From: Pararge aegeria
Taxonomy: Eukaryota; Arthropoda; Insecta; Lepidoptera; Nymphalidae
Length of the DNA stretch: 64,000 nucleotides
Reading direction: 5' to 3'
Assembly (NCBI RefSeq): GCF_905163445.1
Contig: NC_053190.1
Coordinates: 2,854,501-2,918,500 of the forward strand
Position numbers and translations under genes: made by a program. The notes beneath the pieces are model-generated. The model had not been told where the DNA came from. It saw only the letters and a program-made list of their open reading frames with translations, and did no database searches. Shown piece by piece: positions 44,880 through 57,058 of the stretch. Each line of letters starts with the position of its first letter. Positions within the stretch are counted from its first letter, which is position 1.

Positions 44880-44992
44880 CGACGGTAGGAGAGCCGTAGC
44901 TTAATTGGAGAAAGCGCTCAGGCCGCGATTGCCAGAGTCGCAGGTCTGTAGGTTCGGAAAATTTTTATATGCATTTTAAAATTTATAACAAC
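44880..44992 (+). mobile_element. tRNA-like SINE family B
   Basis: GAGAGCCGTAGCTTAATTGG (A box region), GCGCTCAGGCCGCGATTGCC, then a broken B box and a GCATTTTAAAATTTATAAC tail. Confidence 0.65.
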
Positions 44993-45894
44993 TGAATCAT
45001 GTCAATCAACTCTATCCTATAGTGACTAAGCATGTTTCCAATGTAAAAAGTGCATTCACTTCTAACCACTGCTTGCGCTGCCTTTCGCAGCCCATCACCT
45101 CGGGCCATGGCCATTTTGATCAAAGGTTAAATACTCCGATGTCTATATGACTACGTCGCAGGCAATTTCGGAGATCGTATTTATGAATGGCGACCTCACA
45201 CTCGTAAACGCAGCTTTGGTAGAACCCCGATGACATAATGTACGTCGCAGGTCAATGTACTGTAATGTATGTAATGTACTGGATCGAAGCGGTACGAGAC
45301 CTCCCTACAAAGGACCTATGTGAACTTCCATTGGTTGACAATAATAACCAAACAACCTAAATAATAAACATACATTTTTTTTAATAGATGCTACGTGCAT
45401 TGAACTCGCGATAATCTTGCACGAGTTTCATCCTATACAATTTATAGATACACTTTCACAATTTACTGATACAAGCGACTTGCACGAGTTCTACTAGCAC
45501 AAGCTTTCTATGATGCCGCGTCCCGTTGCAAACGAGGCATACCAACCGATCGCTTCGACGCGACGGATTGTCAGTGAATGGGTACCTTAATCTATACTCT
45601 ACAGAGTTTTGTTTGGTTGAACGCGCTAATCTCAGGAAGTACACGTTCGAATTAAAAAATCTTTTTGTGTTAGATAGTTCATTTATTGGGGAAGGCTAAA
45701 GACTATATACCTACTTTATACGCTACGAGTAGACAGGAGTGGATCTTCAATGAAAAATGTTGCAAAAACGGTAAAAAATGGAAAGTTTCTGAGCGAATGG
45801 ACTATTTTCCGCTAATCATAAGTAGGGCTAGCACAGGTCGGAGACAAAAATTATATCTGTCTCTCATATTATATATGTCAGAGGACAAGGGATA

Positions 45895-46330
45895 TTATTA
45901 ACGTGTCCACCAAATAAAGCACGGAACATGGGCGAGGAGAAGTTTACCCGCGTTTATTACACATTTGGGCGCAGTGGGCAGCGACCCTGCTTTCGGAGTC
46001 CAGAGCGAGGGATCGATTCCCACATTTGGACAATGTGATGAACATGAATGTTTTTCAGTGTCTGGGTGTTTATCTATATATTATAAGTATTTATGTATAT
46101 TATTCATAAAAATTATTCATCAGTTATCTTAGAACACAAGCTAAGCTTACTATGGGACTAGATGGCGATGTGTGTATTGTCGTAGTATTAAATATACTAC
46201 GTATTTAGTTACTTATTTAATTTTGATATTTCCACTTGTGCGCCAGTGCTCCGAGAGTTGATAAAACTGTGAGAAAATATTTTTTTATCCTTTCTCCGGA
46301 GAGATAATTGTCTCCTGCCAAGCTAGCACT
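45895..46330. repeat. Unclassified repeat G, copy 1, split by a SINE
   Basis: Left part (AACGTGTCCACC...GAGAAGTTTACCCGCGTTTA) and right part (ATTTCCACTTGTGCGCCAGT...GGAGAGATAATTGTCTCCTG) match 47333-47530, where they are continuous. Confidence 0.75.
45963..46200 (+). mobile_element. tRNA-derived SINE family A inside repeat G
   Basis: Head TTGGGCGCAGTGGGCAGC, B box GGGATCGATTCCC, body and tail to about 46200. It fills the gap between the two halves of repeat G. Confidence 0.85.
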
Positions 46331-46364
46331 ATCCCGTTCTCTTGCTGTAAGTCCTATCTACCAA

Positions 46365-46440
46365 GGTTGCCTGTAAGAGATTGCTTGCAGCAATAAGGCC
46401 GCCTTTGCATGTCTACATTGTGTACTGTATACTCCTTACT
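46365..46440 (+). mobile_element. LINE family C, 3' fragment
   Basis: GGTTGCCTGTAAGAGATTGC followed by AGCAATAAGGCCGCCTTTGC. Confidence 0.55.
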
Positions 46441-46572
46441 GTTTCTTTTCCTGTATGTTATACGTGCAATTAAGTGTTTCTTCTTCTAGCTGTGCCGGTG
46501 GCCCGTCTGCTTAGACCGCCAATTATAAGCAGAAAATTGTATTTAAGAAAGTTTTTTTATAGCCGCAAATTA

Positions 46573-46875
46573 TCTTAATATATATAAATCTCCTGTCACG
46601 ATGTTTGTCCGCGATGGACTCCTAAAATACTTAACCGATTTTAAATTAAATTGGCACACCGTGAGCAGTCTGGTCCAACTTAAGAGATAGGATAGCTTAG
46701 AGCTTTAATTATAGTCGCAATTTTATTTTATTGCAAATTATTTGTCTATAATTAATTGACAGTCACATGTTATATATATATATATATATATACTACTATA
46801 CTCATTTAAGGCTTAGTGATACTGAATAATTTAAAAACAAAATCAAACGCAGACGAAGTTGCGGGCAATAGCTAC
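46573..46875 (+). mobile_element. Non-autonomous Helitron, end mutated
   Basis: Same family as 16939-17231. Starts TCTTAATATATATAAATCTC after A; the end reads GCAATAGCTAC, that is CTAC for CTAG. A (TA)n run lies inside. Confidence 0.75.
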
Positions 46876-47289
46876 TATTACTATAAAAAAAAAACTATGC
46901 GTTCGTAATAAGAATATGTAGGTTAGCAAGTTTATTAGGTACCACTTTCCTAAGTGATAGGTAGTAAAAAGATATAATAAATTAAACAACAGTTTTATTT
47001 TTAAGTACAACATTTATTACATTTAGATAATAATATATTTTATTAAAATTGGTATGTAAATATATTTTAATAAAGTGCCTGTATATTATTGAAATAACTG
47101 AGGTATATAACTGTACATTTTGGTCACATAACTGACTTATGAGGAGCAGATTTTTAATTAGTTTCTTGTTTTGCAGTACTTCAAAAATAGGATAATCTAT
47201 TTTAGACTGTATTTTTTGTTTGCAAACCGTCAAATTGTTAACAGATTTTTGAAAATCTTTTACTATTTGAGGGCGTATTCTCTCTAGCA

Positions 47290-47540
47290 GGGCAAGCACG
47301 GGCAGGGGACAAAAAATATATAGGGGATATAATTAACGTGTCCACCTGCTAAAACACGGAAATATGGAATAGGAGAAGTTTACCCTTGTTTATTAATACA
47401 TATATGTATTATTTGGACATTATTTCCACTCATGAGGCAGTGCTTTGAGAGTTGATAAAGCTGTGAAAGAAGAAAAATTTACATCCTTTCCCCGGGGATA
47501 TAATTTTCTCCTGCCCATGCTAGCCGTGCTGGTGGTCCCA
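47290..47540. repeat. Unclassified repeat G, copy 2
   Basis: Uninterrupted copy: ACGTGTCCACCTGCTAAAAC, TATTTCCACTCATGAGGCAG, CCTTTCCCCGGGGATATAAT. Minus-strand codons read GPPARLAWAGENYIPGERM, which looks like a decayed coding segment of a transposon. Bases 47540-49080 beyond it show no gene or known repeat. Confidence 0.65.
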
Positions 47541-49149
47541 TTGTCACTAACTCAGGATTTGATGAGGGAATCCCATGGAAATTGAGGGTAATCCCTAAGT
47601 TGTCTGCCATACAGTACCTACATATTGTTGAAAATTGTTTTTGTTCCCTTACAAAAATCAAATCCAATTTTCATCTATTATTTAGGTCTTTGAAGTCATT
47701 TGATTTTTACATACATTGGTTCATAGACATCTTTGTAATTTATATTACAGAATAGGTCGTAAATAATAACAGGTACATATCAAAACAGAAGTTTTCATGA
47801 GCAAACACTTAAATTGAATGTATACTCTATCAACCCGGCGGTAAGTTGAAATTGGCATGCAGATGCGTTGTGCGGCTCATGTTATTTACCTATACTCTGA
47901 CATTTTAGGTAGTTAACTAAGCTTTTACCGATCATGACACATCTCATTTGTGCCAAATTTGCATTTAAAAATCTACAAAATTGTAATTGTAATATGTTTT
48001 TTTCAACTGTGTTTAATATTCACTTTCTTAACGCATTATATCCAAAGAGTTTCAACTCGAAATAATTTTTTATCACAAATTAAGGGAGACGTGTTCGAAT
48101 ATTTACCAAAAATAAATATATTTTCTAGGAAATAATATGCTATAACACCATTTAGAATGATGCTCTAGAAGATATTAAGCTATCAAATCAAAAGTATTAT
48201 CCCCGTACAGGAATGAGAATCAGAAAATGATCACAAAATGTAAGGTTTTTTGAGTTGAAACAGTTTCAGTGCGACATAGAAGTTTTCAGTTTATGTATTT
48301 GAATGCAAATAATGCATATCAATGCCAATTGTTTTCAATAAATCTCTGAACTAAATTGACATGTCTAAAACATGATATAACGTGAAAGTATATCACTACT
48401 TTTAGACAGACTTAACGACTACAAAACTTCAAGACACGTGCATCACTATGAGTAATCGTCACCTGACTAAATCATCGACATCGTCAAAGTTTGATTTCGT
48501 GCTGAATTAAACAGGTTGTTTATATTACATGTTCAGTAAAGTGTTCTAAATTTAACAATAATATAATTATATTATATTTTTTAATATTAAATATTAACAA
48601 CATCAATATTTAAAATATCATGCAATACTACGTCAAAATTACAACACCCATATTAGAACTGCCTGTTAACAATGGCCTTAGTACAATATTTACTCGCTCG
48701 CAATCGAGTCTTCCCATATCAAACTCTAAATCGTCAAAGTAAATTGGCCCTAATTTCACTCGATTTAGAGTCGCAAATTATGTACTCCTGATTTTTGTTT
48801 TACAAAACGTTGTCACAAGTAGTTACGTCTAAAATGTAGACAAACTTGAGCTTTAACGCAATGCAAATAAAATCCATTTTACTCTGATGGTCAAGTATAT
48901 CCATACTCGGTAACGACTGACCGATTGCGAGCGGGCTAACCTACTAATGCTACCAGTTGTGTAAAGGCTCTTATGGTACTAAGTCTACTTTTAAAAATGG
49001 GGCAAAGTACAAATTATGTGGTATAGTTGATTATATCATAAGATATATACATCATGCTGCCGTGTGATGCAGGCAGATCAGAATACAGCTGTCAGGTGAC
49101 AGCCAAACCTTAAATGCCTTTAATCTAGCAGTGGACTGTTATAGGCTAT

Positions 49150-49637
49150 TATACAACGTGTAACGGAATAACGAAATACTGTTGAAGGGTCCACAAGTAT
49201 ATTTCATAAGAAATACAATGTAAAAATATTAAATGAAAAGAAACATATTTATTTTTCCATACAAACATTTTAAGTGTTTATGACAACCCTATTGAAGATA
49301 AAATACCGACACGCGCATATTACCTATGCTGCGCGACGCGTACGTAGGTAATAAATGTGATTTTAACCGCGGCGTGCATAGAAGTATGCTTTTTATAACT
49401 CTTGCAGTCTTTTTTACAACTCGTACAGGAGTATACTCGATTTTTGCATTTTATAGTATCTGCCCGCTTCGTGCATTCCGCTAAGTGATGTTAGGGCTGT
49501 CTCATTTCTTTCAGTAAAAACTATGGCGATGGTTTACTCAAAATTATTAACGTTTCGGTTTCACAGATAAGTCTCAGAGACAGTAAATAATGCTTCCTCT
49601 AAAGCCTTCGAACTATTATATCGGTTTTCATATACAC
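49150..49637. mobile_element. MITE-like repeat E, longest copy
   Basis: From TACAACGTGTAACGGAATAA to CGGTTTTCATATACACGTA, with roughly inverted ends. Internal blocks are shared with 32412-32700 and 37640-37900. No ORF. Superfamily not assigned. Confidence 0.55.
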
Positions 49638-50699
49638 GTATATTCTTGCTTCTTTGAGTTCCTAATCTATAGTTCTCTAAAACCACCGGCATAGATATTA
49701 GCAACACAAATCCACTTGGGCTATCAGAACCTACACCAAGCCTTCGTGGTATATAAGCTCAAAATAACTCACAGAGCAAAAATGTCCGTACCTACATGAC
49801 AAGTGTCTTTTATTCTAAACGTGAATAAATATTTTTACGATTATTATCATTACTTATTCAACTCTACTATTATAGAGAACTAAAAGTAGTGTTACTTAGT
49901 ACTACTCTTGTGGAGACCGATATATACTATATTTTTATTATAGATTTTATTATTGAGGTATTGTTATTATTTGCATACTACAATGCATGTTGTTATAATA
50001 TAAGCATCAAATCTGTTCACCTGCAATCACGCAAATATAGATTTGAATCCGAATTTGAAGTCACCCGCGTGGTGGGTTACGTACACTACACTCTCACGGG
50101 ATGGTGAGTAACCATTATCATCAGATGGTGGTACCGACGTTTTACAGAGCTCTAGGGCTTCCTAGACTCAGATCTATAAAGAGTTTTGTCTGAGGTAAGA
50201 CTTTACAAACAGTTAAAACGACACTAACCTATCTATTTATCTATATCTATGTTAATGTTACTTGTATCTACATTGTATCGCCCTACTGCCCCTTACAATA
50301 TTATGTGGATAGTGTTGTGGATTACATATTAACCCTATTTTTTGCAAAATTTAAGAGCTATTGTTGTAATATGTAATTGTTTTCTGTCCCTAATAAATAA
50401 ATAAAAAAAAAGTGACAAAGCTGAAGTTTGATTTCGTTACTTTGTTTGAACGCACTTATTTCAGGAACTTCCAAAAGGCTATATATTTTTTTTAATGTCA
50501 CCACTGTGACAATAAATTACATATTGCAGATCAGAATACAATTGTCACCATCTCTTCCCGCGGAGGTCGTACGAGGCGACTTAGAGAATAAAAAGGAGAA
50601 CGGACCGTGAAAGGGCTTTAAACCAGCAGTGGACCGTTACTCTTGAAGAAGTTCGTAGAGTAATATGAAATTGCTTAAAGTAACACCTGTTTCTATACA

Positions 50700-51030
50700 A
50701 ATATCTAATTTTGTTAGCTCCACTTGGCGACCACTTGGCGACCTGGGCGGCCTGCTAAGCTTCTGGAGTGAGCTCGGCTGGCTGGAGTGACCCAGCGGGG
50801 AGTACGTACCAGTGGCACTACGTACAACGGGAGGTTCCGGCCGACCAAGTACGGAGACAAGCCCAGAGAGAGAAGAAGAAACTCATCGTTCAAACGATTT
50901 TATTGAATAAATTGAATTCGATCGATTTGTACAAGTGGCGATTGCAAGATCGCGAAGCTTATTTATTTAAACATCTTTATTGCGTAGTAAAGGAGAAATT
51001 AAAAATAAACTTAAAAAATAAATATTAGAA
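50700..51030 (+). other. Possible LTR-retroelement leader remnant
   Basis: TTGGCGACCACTTGGCGACC could be a primer-binding-site-like stretch. It is followed by a GC-rich leader (GTACGTACCAGTGGCACTAC) and an 86-codon ORF from 50768 that turns Lys-rich. No LTR or gag motif was found, so the call is weak. Confidence 0.3.
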
Positions 51031-52209
51031 GCAAGAGGCGACATTATCACTAAAAGTGATAAGGATAAGTATCCTCTGCCAGGTACCCTTAACGATAGGA
51101 ATAAAAATGAGAGACGGGAAATCACAATTTCAATAAACAATACATAAATTTACACACTAAATTACATCCTACTAATAACTAATATAATAAATTATTAAAA
51201 GAGAATAATAAAATAAGAGATATATATATATATATATATATTTTTATCTAATTATAGCAACTAACACCTTTCCTAATAATAATATAGTCTAATGCACAAT
51301 ACACACAAAAGCCGGCGGCCTGTTAATTATATCTGCGGCTTTGGTGTGTATTTTCTATACTCAAACGTAGATCTACAAAGTTAACTTTAGATTAGATATC
51401 CACATACACAAATATTTAAAGTTTTGCAAGCAAATGCTGGTGTCTTTTAACACCATGAGTTTCAAATGCATTGCCTATCTATATTGGGCATATTAAAGTA
51501 CGGTAACTGCCCCTAATAAGGCTTGAGATCGTGAACTTGGGAACTCCCTACTAAGACACCTATTTTTTTATTACACTTATATTGACAGCAATATCTGCCG
51601 GTGTTAAACTAAATTGACAGATCTACAGTTAATAAACACGACGATATCCAACAACACAAGAGGAAGTTATATATTTAAAACATAACTCAGAAGTGGGATA
51701 AATCTGATTTCCCATTCATTCAATTAAAAGGACATGTCGTTCCTTGATCACTAATTTGCCGTGGCTGCGCTGTTTAAATAGACTATCAGTGCTGTCAATT
51801 TAGTTTACAATTTGTGTAACTAAAGTATATAAGTGACTTAGACTAATGACTAGATATATAAAGAAACCTTTCCCATCACTGTTATAACAGCAGCAAGGAC
51901 TCAGTTGCCAGAGATAAATAGCAAGAAAAAGCAGTATTGATACTGCACATACAAGCGTGTTTTTATTCATAGCTGCAAATTTTATTCATTTGCTTTCTGC
52001 AACATTCTTGTGAAGCCACAAGGGTAACTAAACTTAACTTATTCTAAATATATACCTACTAATATGATAAATACAAGTGTGTTACCAATGGTATGGTTAA
52101 CAAGTATGGTTCTACCACAAAACCACTTTTGACAAAATGTGACATAGACCTAAACACATTCCATTCCACCCTGGAAACAAACATTGGAGTCTTGTTACCA
52201 ATTGTCTGT

Positions 52210-52405
52210 GTGCGTCACCTGGCTAAGTTTGTTGTTGGCTTCTTCTTAGACCAGTGCGCGTTAAGAACCCTCGTAGCTTTAGTTCTAGGTTTACGAATGT
52301 AGTTATCGCCAACACTACTCACTACTATGTTCATATTTAGTATGGAATGAACGCATCAAAAGTGTCATCTATGTGCTTACTTGAAATATTTGACTTTGAC
52401 TTTGT
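52210..52405 (+). mobile_element. LINE family A, 3' tail
   Basis: CACCTGGCTAAGTTTGTTGT...GGCTTCTTCTTAGACCAG to TTTGACTTTGACTTTG. It lies beyond the 3' end of ATG10. Confidence 0.8.
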
Positions 52406-52528
52406 TATCCACAAAATAAAGGGTTTAAACCTTTGTTGCTTTCTGGACATGTTCATTGGTAACTTTTCTTAATGCGATGAAAAGAGTTAAAGTCTAGGGC
52501 AACCACTAATTTAAAAAGTGATATTTGC

Positions 52529-52534
52529 TTTATT
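52529..52534 (-). promoter_or_regulatory. Candidate ATG10 poly(A) signal
   Basis: AATAAA on the minus strand about 180 nt past the ATG10 stop codon. Confidence 0.45.
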
Positions 52535-52673
52535 ACTATTAGCAAATACGCATGCTAAGTTGTGATGATTCGCAGGCAAACGTAATTAGCGTAAAATAGC
52601 ATCCATAAATCATAACATAGCAAAATACTAAATTATCACGGACAATATCCAGTTGCTTATCCAGCTATGAGAG

Positions 52674-52709
52674 GTGCGTAAATAGGGTATAAAAACCCTA
52701 TTTACGCAC
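52674..52709. repeat. 15-bp perfect hairpin just after the ATG10 stop
   Basis: GTGCGTAAATAGGGT (52674-52688) pairs with 52695-52709 across a 6-nt loop. On the gene strand it starts 3 nt after the TGA (52713-52715), at the very start of the 3' UTR. It lacks the U-run of a bacterial terminator and this is not a bacterium. Confidence 0.95.
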
Positions 52710-52712
52710 GAA

Positions 52713-55297
52713 TCATAATAATCCATACTCTAATGGCAAGTTAAGTTGAATCAAAGGAGTTATAAGACTAAGGAAAGTAATAATGAGATTCTTGCTCGTC
52801 TTCCGGAACATTGATAGGAGTTCAGCTGTGTGGCATGGGTGGATAATGAAGTATGGTTTATACAATACAGGGTGTTCTTGTTGTGTTACCACAGAGAAGA
52901 AATCTTCTTTGCGTGTCCTGAAAAAAACATCATGAAAGTCAATGTTTATGTAAATACTAAGTAAACTACTACAATGCATATAGTTTGGAAGCAGTAAATT
53001 GAAATTAAAATTAAAATATTCCCTAAATATACTAATTTTACAGGCATAAATAACTTATAAGGTCATTTTATTAGTATCCTGTATCTTGAAACATATCAAT
53101 GACAGGGCGAGTGAGGCCCTTAGTTGTAACTAATGGGACTACTGGGACTAAACTGTGAGATGGTGATAGCAAAAAAAAAACCTGGCTTAGTTTAATGTTG
53201 GTTTAGTCTTAAGTTAACAAATGTAGTTATCACCATCCCTAACATTAGTGTAACATGTTAAATGTATGAACGCTTCATAAGTGCCTGTAATATAAATTTT
53301 CATCGCCTATTTGATGAATTTTGAGTTTGAATTTCTAAAATATATGAAACACGTATTTTTTTATTTTTAATCGAAAACCTAAAATCATTGTAAAATAAAT
53401 TTATAAATGAAGGATTTTATATTCAAATTCAAAATTCATTTATTTCAAGTAGGCCTAATATAAGCACTTTTGAATCGTCTGTCTGTTTCTAGTGACTCTA
53501 CCACCGGTTCCGAAGGCAGATTCTACCGGCAAGAAACTCAGCAGTTTTCCATCATCAACAATTTACATTTTAACATTCATTTTTCTATCTTGTGAGAGAT
53601 GAAAGCAGAACCGGATGCTTCCAAGCAACCTTGTCATTAAGAAGTTCAACAATTGTACCTTGCCGTAATAAATGTGTTTTAGCACATTCTTAAAACTTAT
53701 GTATTGGTAGGTCCAAAATCACCTAAGGAATCGTATTATAAAAGCATATACTCAATCCCACAAATGACTTTTGTACCTTTCGCAGACAATATGCAGATGA
53801 CACTAATTTATGACCATTTCTTGTAATACGACTGTTTACATCCATTTTTTGTTTATAAAGACTAATATGTTGTCTTACAAATACTATATTATTATAAATA
53901 TATTGTGCTACAGTAAGTATGCCTATTTCTTTAAACTTCTCACAGATGATTTAAAGTTATTTATAGATCGTACAGCTCTTTTCTGCAATATAAATATAGT
54001 TTTGATATCACCTGTTTTACGCCATAACAAGATTCCATAGGACATAACACTATGAAAGTATGCAAAATAAACAAGCCTAGCTATTTCAACGTCAGTAATC
54101 TGTCTAATTTTTATAACTGTTGTATTTTTATAATTAGTTTACCCACTAGTGAATCTATATGGGCACCCCACAATAGCTTATTATCCAAGATCACGCCCAG
54201 AAAAACTGTGGAAGTCTCTATGTTTAGTGATTCACCATTTATCATAATATTTTTATCAATTACTATACAAACTTTTGTCCCCCATTCAACCCTTTTAGGG
54301 TTGGAATTTTCAAAATCCTTTCTTAGCGGATTCCTACATTGTAATAACTATCTGTGAGCAAAATTTCAGCCCTATCCACCAAGTGGTTAGAGCTGTACAT
54401 TGATAGATCGCTCAGTCAGTCAGTCAGTCAGTCAGTGAGGCAGTCACCTTTGCCTTTTGTATATATAGATAAAGGACAATAAATTACTAAAAGAAATAAT
54501 TGTAGCACAAAAGTATGTCAAGCCATTAAAATATTACTTGAATTGACGGTGAAGGAAAACATTGTGAGGAAACCTGCCAGAATGTTCTCAAAGGCTTGTG
54601 TAGTCCACGAATCTACACTCAGTCTGCATGGTGGACTCAGCATGAACCCTTCTCATTGTGGGAGGAGACCAGTGCCCTGAAGTGGGGCTGGTAATGGGTT
54701 TATATGATGGTGATTTAAAAAGTCTATCTAATGAGTTTCTTGCTGGCTCTTCTCAGTAGAATCTGCTTTCTGAACTGGTGGTAGAGTCACTTCAAACACA
54801 CATACTTGACAAGTACTTTGAAAAGTACATATAAAGTAGGCCTACTTGAAGTAAATGAATTTTGAAATTAGAATTTTAAGCATGTTTCAGTCGATAGCTA
54901 CTTACTTCATAAGGGATATGTCCCTCACTTGCTCCAAAGTCAGCAGCTTTCCTGTGCAGTCCCATACATTAAAACTGAAGGAAGGTACTCCGTAGCTCAG
55001 GTTGTAAAATATAACATATTCCGCTCGATACAAGAACACTTTGCCTGTCTGGTCCCGATGACTGATAAACTCCTCTCTTTTTAAATGCGTGCTCAATATT
55101 TCATTGTCATTCTGATATATAGTCCAGCTGTCCATGTACTTGTCTGATAACTCAATAAAGTCCCTTGCTGCGTAAACGAACGTTTCGGGACTTATGCCGG
55201 TAGCCTGTGAACTTGATGGGCGCATGATGATTGCTTGATTGAGCTGTCTGTCTGTCTGTTTAGTCTTCACAGAAATCCGTGGGCTCGGAACCACCAA
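52713..55297 (-). CDS. Atg10: ATG10, E2-like conjugating enzyme of autophagy
   Basis: Two coding exons: 54906-55297 and 52713-52917 (TGA), joined ATG AA|G ACA. Residues TQQEHPVLYKPYFIIHPCHT contain the family's HPC motif, whose Cys carries the ATG12 thioester. Upstream, AEYVIFYNLSYGVPSFSFNV is the conserved E2-like strand pair, and the end reads LNLPLEYGLL, as in other ATG10 proteins. The enzyme passes ATG12 from ATG7 to ATG5 in the cytosol. Counting from the first in-frame ATG (55297) gives 198 aa; the second ATG (55225, MRPSSSQATG) gives 174 aa and may be the true start, since the first 24 residues are low-complexity and not seen in the family. The single intron (about 2 kb) holds LINE A and B pieces, a Helitron fragment and a SINE. 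Confidence 0.93.
53140..53340 (+). mobile_element. LINE family A, diverged 3' tail
   Basis: GTGAGATGGTGATAGCAAAA to TGATGAATTTTGAGTTTG. An older copy than the others. ATG10 intron. Confidence 0.6.
53420..54268 (-). mobile_element. LINE family B, RT thumb and 3' end
   Basis: The minus strand codes a degraded RT C-terminal part (TVFLGVILDNKLLWGAHID from about 54215), with stops and shifts, then the 3' UTR ending at 53420 in the CATTTATTTCAAGTAGGC block. A plus-strand ORF at 54052-54357 is its antisense shadow. Confidence 0.75.
54269..54469 (-). mobile_element. Helitron 5' part with (CAGT)n
   Basis: On the minus strand it starts TCTATATATACAAAAGGCAA after A, then ACTGACTGACTGACTG and the body CACTTGGTGGATAGGGCTG. 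The 3' end is lost at the LINE B junction. The (CAGT) run is 54413-54436. Confidence 0.55.
54520..54712 (+). mobile_element. SINE family C, 3' part
   Basis: From AATTGACGGTGAAGGAAAAC to TGGGTTTATATGATGGTG. The tRNA-like head is absent. Confidence 0.65.
54735..54880 (+). mobile_element. LINE family B, 3' tail
   Basis: TTTCTTGCTGGCTCTTCTCA to ACTTGAAGTAAATGAATTTT, ending 26 bp from the ATG10 exon 1 donor. Confidence 0.7.
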
Positions 55298-55299
55298 GT

Positions 55300-55650
55300 C
55301 AGCACGTAATCCAGTAGATATAATTCTTATTCAGACATAAACAACCCACAATTCAGACTTTACTGCGACACGAAATCAAAGGTCAAAAAGGTAAATAATC
55401 AATATTACAAAGATTGTTAGGTGTAATTAAAAATCAATAACACAATCAACCGGAGAGTTCACCTTCACTAAAGTGAATATAACTACTACGTTGTAGAGAT
55501 GGCAACACTGCGCTGCGCAATTTAACGCGCCGCGCCGGTTAGTTCCAGTATCTGAATTCTGAGGCAACGACACTGCAGCAGCGGTGTGGTGGCGCGGTAA
55601 TGCCTAGGAGTAATGGCGCACGGCGCACTTTAGTTGCATCTGATCAAAGG
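55300..55650. promoter_or_regulatory. Probable ATG10 promoter region, GC-richer
   Basis: Upstream of ATG10 the sequence turns GC-richer at 55500-55640 (AACGCGCCGCGCCGGTTAG, GGCGCACGGCGCAC), which fits a TATA-less promoter. Spermidine synthase lies divergently 2.5 kb away. No start site can be read from sequence alone. Confidence 0.4.
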
Positions 55651-56149
55651 TTCAGAAAAAAAGCAAAAGCAATGAAATGCATTATTTTGTACTCTTCTTT
55701 CTTATGGGCTGGATAGGCTGCCAGAAAGAAACATTAGTACAATGTTTTTTATCGTAATTTTGTTACAAGGATCGATGGCGCTGTCGATTACGTTTGTCAA
55801 ATAATATCCGTAAAGTATTATGCAGTAGTTTAATTTTGCTGGTTTTTTTCTGTACGAATTGATCTCGGAACATCTAGAGCGAATCTTAAGAACATTGTTC
55901 TTATTAATGTTGTGTGGAAACATATCCACTATAAGGGCTGGGTTTAAAAGCGCAGAATCCTTGAATAATGAACTAAAAAAATATACTTTAAAAAAACTTA
56001 ACTTTATTTTGCAGTTTATGACGGTAAGTAAGATGCTGTGTTCGATTTCGACTGAATTTAAGAGTGATTCAGCTAGGTTTATTAATTATTGCATTTCTTC
56101 GATTTGCTCTTCATCACTTCATCCTTAGGAAACCATTTATTATTAAACT

Positions 56150-56960
56150 CTTTATTTGTATACCACAACATTTAAAATATAACAAAAACAGAAACATCGA
56201 AAGAAGTAGTAATACAAAAGGCGGCCTTATCGCTTAATAGCGATCTCTGCCAGGCAACCTTAGAATTAGGAAAAAAAAAAGAAGAGGAGAATAGACTGCT
56301 GGTGGTACAAATATTAAAATACATACATGCAAATAACTACATGCCAATACATAAACTAGTGTGCACAAATAGATAAAAAGTAAATAATATAATAAATAAA
56401 TAAATATAAAAATAAACTAATATATATAATAACAACACTTACATAATTAAATACTTTAACATACAATAAATGAGTAAGTACATATATACATACTATTAAA
56501 AGTCGTTAACAATATAATGGGCCTTAACTGCTCTTTTAAATATCGCCAGTGATTTGGATCGTCGTATGCTCAATGGAAGCGCATTCCACAATTCCACAGC
56601 TCGTACGCTAAACGAACGCTTATAAAATTTTGTCTTATGATAAGGCATACACAGCGTCAGCGCACGGCACGATCTTACACCAGATTGCTCACCAAGAAAA
56701 GTGAACTTCTCTTTTAAATACGAGGGAGTATTTAGATGAAATAACACACAGTACAGAAGAGAAAGTACATGCATATCCCGGCGACGACGAATAGGAAGCC
56801 ACTTGAGTTTTTGTCGAAATACGGAAACATGGTCATATTTGCGAAGGCCAAATATGAACCGAATAGCCAGATTTTGAAGACGCTCAAGTTTATTAAGCTG
56901 ATCCTCGGTCAGATTAAGAAAGCTTGCATCCGCATAATCGAGAATAGATAGAAAAAGAGA
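56150..56960 (-). mobile_element. LINE family C, RT C-terminal part and 3' UTR
   Basis: The minus strand is open from about 56950 to 56496: LDYADASFLNLTEDQLNKLE, then FRQKLKWLPIRRRRDMHVLS and SFSVRAVELWNALPLSIRRS, the usual end of Jockey/CR1-type RT proteins. The 3' UTR has the block GGTTGCCTGGCAGAGATCGC. Nearly 150 codons without a stop suggest a fairly young copy. Confidence 0.85.
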
Positions 56961-57058
56961 ATCATCATCATTACATCACCTTATTATCATCATTAACCAC
57001 CTTCAGAAGGTTTAAGGCTATATTTCATCACTATATTTATAAAAAAACTCTTTGACAG

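Noticed and set aside
46982..47299. 105-codon minus-strand ORF
   Set aside because: AT-rich, Ile/Asn/Lys-heavy, and next to repeat G; no recognised motif. It may be decayed transposon sequence.
52674..52709. Rho-independent terminator
   Set aside because: The window is eukaryotic and no U-run follows the stem.
54052..54357. 101-codon plus-strand ORF in the ATG10 intron
   Set aside because: Antisense of a LINE B reverse-transcriptase remnant that reads FLGVILD...LLWGAHID on the minus strand.
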